A DNA stretch of 64,000 nt from Pantoea sp. RIT-PI-b. Its GTDB lineage: Bacteria; Pseudomonadota; Gammaproteobacteria; Enterobacterales; Enterobacteriaceae. Where the stretch lies: assembly GCF_001187905.1 (NCBI RefSeq), contig NZ_LGIS01000012.1:310001-374000 (forward strand), read 5' to 3'. The position numbers and the translations under genes are program-made. Every line of letters begins with the position of its first letter. The stretch's first letter is position 1. The notes beneath the pieces were generated by a model that did no database searches, had not been told where the DNA came from, and saw nothing but the letters and a program-made list of their open reading frames with translations. Below, piece after piece: positions 57,645-64,000 of the stretch.

Positions 57645-59216
57645 ATGTTAGATATTGTCGAGCTGTCGCGTTTACAGTTTGCCCTGACGGCGATGTACCA
57701 TTTCCTGTTTGTCCCATTAACGCTCGGTATGGCGTTTTTATTGGCAATCATGGAAACCGTATATGTCCTGACGGGGAAACAGATTTATAAAGATATGACC
57801 AAATTCTGGGGTAAGTTGTTTGGTATCAACTTTGCGCTGGGCGTGGCTACCGGTTTGACCATGGAGTTTCAGTTCGGTACCAACTGGTCATATTACTCAC
57901 ACTACGTCGGCGATATCTTCGGTGCGCCACTGGCCATTGAAGGCCTGATGGCGTTCTTCCTCGAATCCACCTTTGTCGGCCTGTTCTTCTTCGGCTGGGA
58001 TCGTCTCGGTAAAGTGCAGCACCTTGCAGTCACCTGGCTGGTCGCGCTCGGTTCTAATATGTCCGCGCTGTGGATTCTGGTAGCGAACGGCTGGATGCAA
58101 AACCCGATCGCTTCAGAGTTCAACTTTGAAACCATGCGCATGGAGATGCTGAGCTTCTCCGAGCTGGTGCTGAATCCGGTGGCGCAGGTGAAGTTTGTGC
58201 ACACCGTTGCCGCCGGTTATACCGCGGGTGCGATGTTCATCCTTGGTATCAGCGCCTGGTATCTGCTGAAAGGGCGCGATATCGCCTTCGCAAAACGCTC
58301 TTTTGCTATTGCAGCCAGCTTCGGTATGGCGGCGATTTTGTCGGTGATCGTACTGGGTGATGAATCGGGTTATGAGATCGGCGATGTGCAGAAAACCAAA
58401 CTGGCCGCGATTGAAGCGGAGTGGGAAACCCAACCGGCGCCAGCCGCGTTTACCCTGTTTGGTATTCCGGATCAGGAGACGCAAGAAAACAAATATGCAA
58501 TTCAGATCCCTTATCTGCTCGGCCTGATTGCCACCCGTTCGGTCGATACGCCGGTTACCGGGCTCAAAGATCTGTTGGCGCAGCATGAAGTGCGTATTCG
58601 TAACGGCATGAAAGCGTATGCATTGCTGAACGAGTTGCGTGGGGGCAGTAAAGATCCGGCAGTACGCAGCCAGTTTGAAGCGAGCAAACAGGATCTCGGT
58701 TACGGCCTGCTGCTGAAGCGCTATACCGCTGATGTCGCCAACGCCACGGAAGAGCAAATTCAGCAAGCGAAACAGGATTCGATTCCCCGCGTTGCGCCGC
58801 TCTACTTTGCCTTCCGCATCATGGTGCTGGGTGGTGTGCTGATGCTGGGTATTATCGCGCTCTCATTCTGGAGCGTCATCCGCAACCGCATTGGCAAATC
58901 TCGCTGGCTGCTGAAAGCGGCGCTGTACGGTATTCCTTTGCCATGGATTGCGATTGAGTCGGGTTGGTTTGTCGCTGAATACGGTCGTCAGCCGTGGGCG
59001 ATTGGTGAAGTGCTGCCGACCGCAGTCGCTAACTCATCATTAACCGTAGGCGATCTGCTGTTCTCGATGATTCTGATTTGCGGTCTTTACACCTTGTTCC
59101 TTGTGGCCGAAATGTACCTGATGTTCAAGTTTGCGCGCCTCGGTCCAAGCAGCCTGAAAACCGGCCGCTATCATCATGAAACGCTGAAGACATCATCTCA
59201 GCCGGTGCGTGGATAA
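57645..59216 (+). CDS. cydA: Cytochrome bd-I ubiquinol oxidase subunit I
   Basis: CydA is the catalytic subunit of the high-affinity terminal oxidase used at low oxygen. The 523 residues (522 in E. coli) include nine membrane helices, haem ligands His19 ([12 protein letters not shown]) and His186 ([13 protein letters not shown]), the conserved Glu99 ([12 protein letters not shown]) and a long periplasmic Q-loop (residues about 250-380). The ATG follows AAGGAG. It leads the cydABX-ybgE operon. Confidence 0.98.
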   Translation: MLDIVELSRLQFALTAMYHFLFVPLTLGMAFLLAIMETVYVLTGKQIYKDMTKFWGKLFGINFALGVATGLTMEFQFGTNWSYYSHYVGDIFGAPLAIEGLMAFFLESTFVGLFFFGWDRLGKVQHLAVTWLVALGSNMSALWILVANGWMQNPIASEFNFETMRMEMLSFSELVLNPVAQVKFVHTVAAGYTAGAMFILGISAWYLLKGRDIAFAKRSFAIAASFGMAAILSVIVLGDESGYEIGDVQKTKLAAIEAEWETQPAPAAFTLFGIPDQETQENKYAIQIPYLLGLIATRSVDTPVTGLKDLLAQHEVRIRNGMKAYALLNELRGGSKDPAVRSQFEASKQDLGYGLLLKRYTADVANATEEQIQQAKQDSIPRVAPLYFAFRIMVLGGVLMLGIIALSFWSVIRNRIGKSRWLLKAALYGIPLPWIAIESGWFVAEYGRQPWAIGEVLPTAVANSSLTVGDLLFSMILICGLYTLFLVAEMYLMFKFARLGPSSLKTGRYHHETLKTSSQPVRG

Positions 59217-59227
59217 GGAGAGCTACC

Positions 59228-60367
59228 ATGTTTGATTATGAAGTTTTACGCTTTGTCTGGTGGCTGCTGATTGGTGTCCTGCTGATCGGTTTTGCCGTCA
59301 CTGATGGCTTTGATATGGGCGTTGGTATGTTGACCCGCATTCTTGGGCGCACCGATACCGAACGTCGCATCATGATTAACAGCATTGCGCCACACTGGGA
59401 CGGCAACCAGGTTTGGCTGATTACGGCGGGTGGTGCGCTGTTTGCCGCCTGGCCGATGGTCTATGCCGCTGCTTTCTCAGGCTTCTATGTAGCGATGATT
59501 CTGGTGCTCGCTTCACTGTTCTTCCGTCCGGTCGGTTTCGACTACCGTTCGAAAATTGAAGATATGCGCTGGCGTGGCATGTGGGATTGGGGCATTTTCA
59601 TCGGCAGCTTTGTTCCGCCGTTAGTCATTGGTGTGGCATTCGGCAACTTGCTGCAAGGTGTGCCGTTCCATGCTGACGAATATCTGCGCCTCTTCTATAC
59701 CGGCAACTTCTTCCAGCTGTTGAACCCGTTTGGTTTACTGGCCGGCGTAATCAGTGTGGCGATGATCCTGACACAGGGCGCAACCTACCTGCAGATGCGT
59801 ACTGCGGGTGATTTGCACCTGCGCAGCCGTACCACCGCGCAAATCACTGCGCTGGTGATGATGGTGTGTTTCATTCTGGCCGGTGTGTGGGTGAAATACG
59901 GTATCGACGGTTATGTGGTGAAGAGCGTCATCGATCATCACGCGGCATCTAACCCGTTGGGTAAAGATGTGGTGCGTGAAGCCGGTGCGTGGATGGTGAA
60001 CTTTGAGCAAACGCCGGTGCTGTGGCTGTTTCCGCTGTTAGGTGTGGTGCTGCCGCTGCTGACCATTCTCTGCTCGCGTCTGGAGAAGGGTGCCTGGGCA
60101 TTCATCTTCTCTTCACTGACGCTGGCTTGCGTCATTATGACGGCGGGTATTGCGATGTTCCCGTTCATCATGCCATCCAGCACCGTGCCGGGCATCAGCC
60201 TGACAATGTGGGATGCCACATCTAGCTTGCTGACGCTGAAAGTAATGACCATTGCTGCCATCATCTTTGTACCCATTATCCTGGCGTACACCGCCTGGTG
60301 TTATTACAAGATGTTTGGCCGTATCACCAAAGAACACATTGAGAGCAATACGCACTCCCTGTACTGA
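59228..60367 (+). CDS. cydB: Cytochrome bd-I ubiquinol oxidase subunit II
   Basis: CydB stabilises the haem d/b595 site of the bd oxidase and forms the CydAB heterodimer. The 379 residues equal E. coli CydB, begin MFDYEVLRFVWWLLIGVLLIGFAVTDGFDMG and have about nine membrane helices, with conserved HWDGNQVWLITAGGALFAAWP and FRPVGFDYR. It is 11 bases after cydA and 15 before cydX. Confidence 0.98.
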   Translation: MFDYEVLRFVWWLLIGVLLIGFAVTDGFDMGVGMLTRILGRTDTERRIMINSIAPHWDGNQVWLITAGGALFAAWPMVYAAAFSGFYVAMILVLASLFFRPVGFDYRSKIEDMRWRGMWDWGIFIGSFVPPLVIGVAFGNLLQGVPFHADEYLRLFYTGNFFQLLNPFGLLAGVISVAMILTQGATYLQMRTAGDLHLRSRTTAQITALVMMVCFILAGVWVKYGIDGYVVKSVIDHHAASNPLGKDVVREAGAWMVNFEQTPVLWLFPLLGVVLPLLTILCSRLEKGAWAFIFSSLTLACVIMTAGIAMFPFIMPSSTVPGISLTMWDATSSLLTLKVMTIAAIIFVPIILAYTAWCYYKMFGRITKEHIESNTHSLY

Positions 60368-60382
60368 TTAAGGAGATTGAGC

Positions 60383-60496
60383 ATGTGGTATTTTGCCTGG
60401 ATTCTTGGCACCTTGCTGGCCTGTGCGTTCGGTGTGATTACGGCGCTGGCGCTGGAGCATGTAGAAGAGAGCAGCGCGAAGGACGAACAAGTCTGA
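60383..60496 (+). CDS. cydX: Cytochrome bd-I oxidase small subunit CydX
   Basis: CydX is a 37-residue single-helix subunit that stabilises CydAB. The translated product starts MWYFAWILGTLLACAFGVIT and continues ALALEHVEESSAKDEQV, nearly identical to E. coli over the first 28 residues. AGGAG precedes the ATG. Its TGA shares an A with the ybgE ATG (TGATG). It was easy to miss because of its size. Confidence 0.96.
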   Translation: MWYFAWILGTLLACAFGVITALALEHVEESSAKDEQV

Positions 60497-60789
60497 TGCG
60501 CGCACTGATTCAGACACCCTATCGTCTGATGGACAAGGGCCCGCTGCGGGCCCTTTCGCTCATCCTTGCGCTGTGGCTGGCGGGCTGTGTGATTTGGCAG
60601 CCATCGCACTTCGCCGCGCGGACCAGTGATTTAGCAATATGGCATGGATTAGTACTGATTTGGGCAGTGTGCGCGGGCGTGGTGCACGGTACTGGATTCC
60701 GACCGCAGCGCCTACGCTGGCAGGCACTGTTTTCACCGTTGCCGGCGATGCTGGTGCTGCTGACAGGAATAGTCTGGTTCTACCATTAA
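60496..60789 (+). CDS. ybgE: Cyd operon protein YbgE
   Basis: YbgE is a 97-residue inner-membrane protein always next to cydABX; its exact function is unknown. Three hydrophobic segments are visible (ALSLILALWLAGCVIW, HGLVLIWAVCAGVVHG, LFSPLPAMLVLLTGIVWF). Translation probably restarts from the cydX stop through the TGATG overlap. The stop codon lies inside a 10-base-pair inverted repeat. Confidence 0.92.
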   Translation: MRALIQTPYRLMDKGPLRALSLILALWLAGCVIWQPSHFAARTSDLAIWHGLVLIWAVCAGVVHGTGFRPQRLRWQALFSPLPAMLVLLTGIVWFYH

Positions 60790-60808
60790 GTCCTGTCTCA
60801 GGACTTAA
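60786..60808 (+). terminator. Inverted repeat at the ybgE 3' end
   Basis: TTAAGTCCTG/CAGGACTTAA form a 10-base-pair stem with loop TCT, covering the ybgE stop codon. No strong T-run follows, so termination before ybgC may be partial. Confidence 0.55.
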
Positions 60809-60987
60809 AATTGCTGCTTTTTGAGGCGTTGACGTGAGTTTTTGTCAGTGCCAGGTCAAGAAACATCCCAAAAATCCTTCCAGTTGTTAACGTGTGATAA
60901 TTATTTTCTCCTGGCTCTGGCGGACCATTCCCAAGCCGATCTCTCTTGCGTATAGTAGCAACGTTTAAAATGAGACCGGGATGTAGA

Positions 60988-62075
<1,088 letters not shown>

Positions 62076-62088
62076 GTCGAGGTTTACG

Positions 62089-62517
62089 ATGGCCAGAACC
62101 CGTGGTCGCGGTAAGCGCGACCTTAAGTCGGAAATCAACATTGTTCCACTGCTGGACGTACTGTTGGTGTTGCTGCTCATCTTTATGGCAACCGCGCCGA
62201 TTATTACTCAGAGCGTGGAAGTGGATCTGCCGGATGCGACAGATTCGAAAACCGTCTCAACTGATGATAATCCACCGGTGATTGTTGAAGTGGCTGGCGT
62301 TGGCCAGTACAGCCTGGTCGTGGATCACGATCGTATGACGCAGCTGCCGCCGGAGCAGGTGGTAAGCGAAGCGCAGCGCCGGATTGAAGCCAATCCGAAA
62401 ACGGTCTTCCTGATCGGCGGTGCGAAAGACGTGCCTTACGACGAAATCATCAAGGCGCTGAACCTGTTACATCAGGCCGGCGTGAAATCTGTCGGTTTGA
62501 TGACGCAGCCGATTTAA
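62089..62517 (+). CDS. tolR: Tol-Pal proton channel subunit TolR
   Basis: TolR is an ExbD/MotB-type protein pairing with TolQ. The 142 residues equal E. coli TolR; the single membrane helix contains the proton-carrying Asp23 (NIVPLLDVLLVLLLIFMAT), followed by a periplasmic peptidoglycan-binding domain (VVSEAQRRIEANPKTVFLIGGAKDVPYDEIIKALNLLHQAG). It lies between tolQ and tolA. Confidence 0.97.
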   Translation: MARTRGRGKRDLKSEINIVPLLDVLLVLLLIFMATAPIITQSVEVDLPDATDSKTVSTDDNPPVIVEVAGVGQYSLVVDHDRMTQLPPEQVVSEAQRRIEANPKTVFLIGGAKDVPYDEIIKALNLLHQAGVKSVGLMTQPI

Positions 62518-62542
62518 AGCGAACCGTTTTTGGGAACCGAGA

Positions 62543-63829
62543 GTGTCGAAGGCAACCGAGCAGAACGACAAGTTAAAGCGCGCGATAATTGTTTCGGTGA
62601 TTCTGCACATCGTGCTGATCGCCTTACTGATTTGGAGCTCGTTTAACGAAAAAATCGAATCCAGCGGCGGTGGCGGTGGCAGTGATATTGACGCAGTGAT
62701 GGTCGATTCAGGCGCCGTGGTTGAGCAATATAACCGCCAGCAGAATCAGCAACGAGACAGTCAGCGTGCCGAGCAGCAGCGGCAAAAACAGTCGCAGCAG
62801 CAGGCTGAAGAGTTACAGCAGAAACAAGCTGCCGAGCAGCAACGCTTGAAAGAGATGGAAAAAGAGCGCTTGCAGGCACAGCAGGAAGCCAAAGAGCAGG
62901 CCAAACAGCAGGCTGAGCAACAGAAAGCCGCTGAAGCCGCCGCTAAGCAAGCGCAGGAACAGCAGAAAACCGCCGAAGCGGCTGCCGCGAAAGCCAAAGC
63001 GGATGCCAAAGCAGAAGCGGACGCGCAGGCAAAAGCGGCCGCCGATGCCAAAGCCAAAGCGGTAGAAGAGGCTAAGCAAGCCGCGGCTGATGCGAAGAAG
63101 AAAGCCGAAGAGCAAGCGAAAGCGGCTGCTGCTGAAGCGGCGAAAGAGAAAGCGGCACAACAGGCGAAAGCCGCCGCAGAATCGAAAGCCAAAGCGGACG
63201 CTGAAGCGAAAGCCCAGGCTGCTGCCGATGCGAAGGCGAAAGCAGCTCAGGAAGCAAAAGAGGCCAAAGAGCAAGCGGCGGCTGAGGCGAAAGAGAAGGC
63301 TGCTGCAGAAGCGAAAGAGAAAGCTGCTGCCGAGGCGAAAGCCAAGGCCGATGCGGCTGCCAAGGCAAAAGCGGATGCGGCGGCGAAAGCCAAGGCAGCG
63401 GCGGATGCGAAGAAAAAGGCAGCAGCTGAAGCGGCGAAAAACGAAAGTGACGTCGATAACCTGTTAGGTGGTTTATCTTCTGGTAAGAACGCACCGAAAA
63501 GCGGTACCGCTTCGGGCGGCGCGGCTGGGCAGGGCAATCAGAAGAAGTCTGGCGCATCGGGTGCAGACATCAGTAATTATGCAGGCCAAATCCAGGCAGC
63601 AATCAAAAGTAAATTTTATGATTGGGAAAGCTTTAAGGGCAAAACCTGTACTTTGCGTATTCAGCTGATGTCAGACGGTACTGTGGCTGGCGTTAAATCT
63701 GAAGGAGGCGACCCGGCACTTTGCCAGGCTGCGGTTGCAGCTGCTCAGCAGGCTCGTATTCCTAAGCCGCCGAGCCAGGAAGTTTATCAGGTGTTCAAAA
63801 ACGCACCTCTGGATTTCAAGCCTCAATAA
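62543..63829 (+). CDS. tolA: Envelope-spanning protein TolA
   Basis: TolA links the TolQR motor to Pal and is used by colicins and filamentous phages. It starts with GTG at 62543 after GAG-rich sequence; 428 residues (421 in E. coli). Residues 13-34 form the membrane anchor (IIVSVILHIVLIALLIWSS), followed by GGGGGSD, a very long Ala/Lys/Glu/Gln coiled-coil domain (about 45-300) of imperfect KAAAEAK-type repeats, and the compact C-terminal domain III (YAGQIQAAIKSKFYDWESFKGKTC to DFKPQ). Confidence 0.97.
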   Translation: MSKATEQNDKLKRAIIVSVILHIVLIALLIWSSFNEKIESSGGGGGSDIDAVMVDSGAVVEQYNRQQNQQRDSQRAEQQRQKQSQQQAEELQQKQAAEQQRLKEMEKERLQAQQEAKEQAKQQAEQQKAAEAAAKQAQEQQKTAEAAAAKAKADAKAEADAQAKAAADAKAKAVEEAKQAAADAKKKAEEQAKAAAAEAAKEKAAQQAKAAAESKAKADAEAKAQAAADAKAKAAQEAKEAKEQAAAEAKEKAAAEAKEKAAAEAKAKADAAAKAKADAAAKAKAAADAKKKAAAEAAKNESDVDNLLGGLSSGKNAPKSGTASGGAAGQGNQKKSGASGADISNYAGQIQAAIKSKFYDWESFKGKTCTLRIQLMSDGTVAGVKSEGGDPALCQAAVAAAQQARIPKPPSQEVYQVFKNAPLDFKPQ

Positions 63830-63946
63830 ATGCAGTAACGTACGGCAGGTTGAACTAAGGTTAGCTTGCCGTACTCTATGAGTACTCGTGTTTTTCAGGA
63901 ACTGTGCGAATTATCATGAACCTCTGGTTCAGGTAAGGGAGATAAG

Positions 63947-64000
63947 ATGAAGCAGGCACTTCGTGTAACCTTAGGTTTTTTTGTACTGCTGTGGGCAGCC
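63947..64000 (+). CDS. tolB: TolB, first 18 codons only
   Basis: The window ends inside tolB, the periplasmic beta-propeller that binds Pal. Only MKQALRVTLGFFVLLWAA is present, the start of a Sec signal peptide close to that of E. coli TolB. AGGGAG-like sequence precedes the ATG, and the gene follows tolA after 117 bases. Confidence 0.9.
   Translation, partial: MKQALRVTLGFFVLLWAA

Noticed and set aside
62761..63192. Long minus-strand open frames rich in Ala, Cys, Phe and Arg inside tolA
   Set aside because: They are shadows of the low-complexity Ala/Lys/Glu repeat coding of TolA, which removes stop codons from other frames.

Overview
The window reads as a chromosomal core segment of an enterobacterium of the order Enterobacterales. 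The best guess is Erwiniaceae, near Pantoea or Erwinia. Nearly every protein is recognisably orthologous to the Escherichia coli 14-17 minute region, in the same order and orientation, and the tRNA cluster has the E. coli order. Several E. coli loci of this region are missing at the expected junctions: cobC, the ybeQ-rihA block, chiPQ, potE-speF, kdpFABC-kdpD and mng. The genus is an inference; no 16S or marker search was possible.

Layout. 1-6720 (minus): 5' part of mrdA (PBP2), then rlmH, rsfS, nadD, holA, lptE and leuS. 6944-11129: ybeL (plus), then the glutamate/aspartate ABC transporter gltIJKL (minus) with an SroC-like sRNA and a GcvB target site. 11147-16817 (minus): lnt, corC, ybeY, ybeZ, miaB. 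16999-18171: ubiF (plus). 18260-18920: seven tRNA genes (minus) with their own strong promoter. 19136-20803: asnB (minus). 21121-27524: nagD, nagC, nagA, nagB (minus) divergent from nagE (plus), with NagC operators and a CRP site between. 27677-36325: glnS, an unassigned NTF2-like gene, fur, fldA, ybfE, ybfF, seqA, pgm, a KdpE regulator without its kinase or pump, and ybfA. 36466-45408 (plus): ybgA as a DUF523-DUF1722 fusion, phrB, ybgI, the 5-oxoprolinase genes pxpB-pxpC-pxpA, two membrane proteins (DUF969, DUF979), pcp and nei. 45460-57029: gltA (minus) divergent from sdhCDAB-sucABCD (plus). 57645-63829: cydABX-ybgE-ybgC-tolQRA, then the first codons of tolB at the right edge.

How the parts work together. 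Most of the window is housekeeping: cell elongation, tRNA charging and modification, ribosome maturation, lipoprotein and LPS biogenesis, the TCA cycle, a high-affinity terminal oxidase, and the Tol-Pal envelope machine. The most distinctive accessory content is a compact pyroglutamate module (pcp peptidase, candidate DUF969/DUF979 carrier, PxpABC oxoprolinase). It would release, move and open 5-oxoproline to glutamate. The other accessory features are the orphaned kdpE, the desulfurase-like YbgA fusion beside photolyase, and two families of short palindromic repeats. Most of the window is ordinary conserved chromosome, and no phage, insertion sequence, CRISPR array or defence island was seen.
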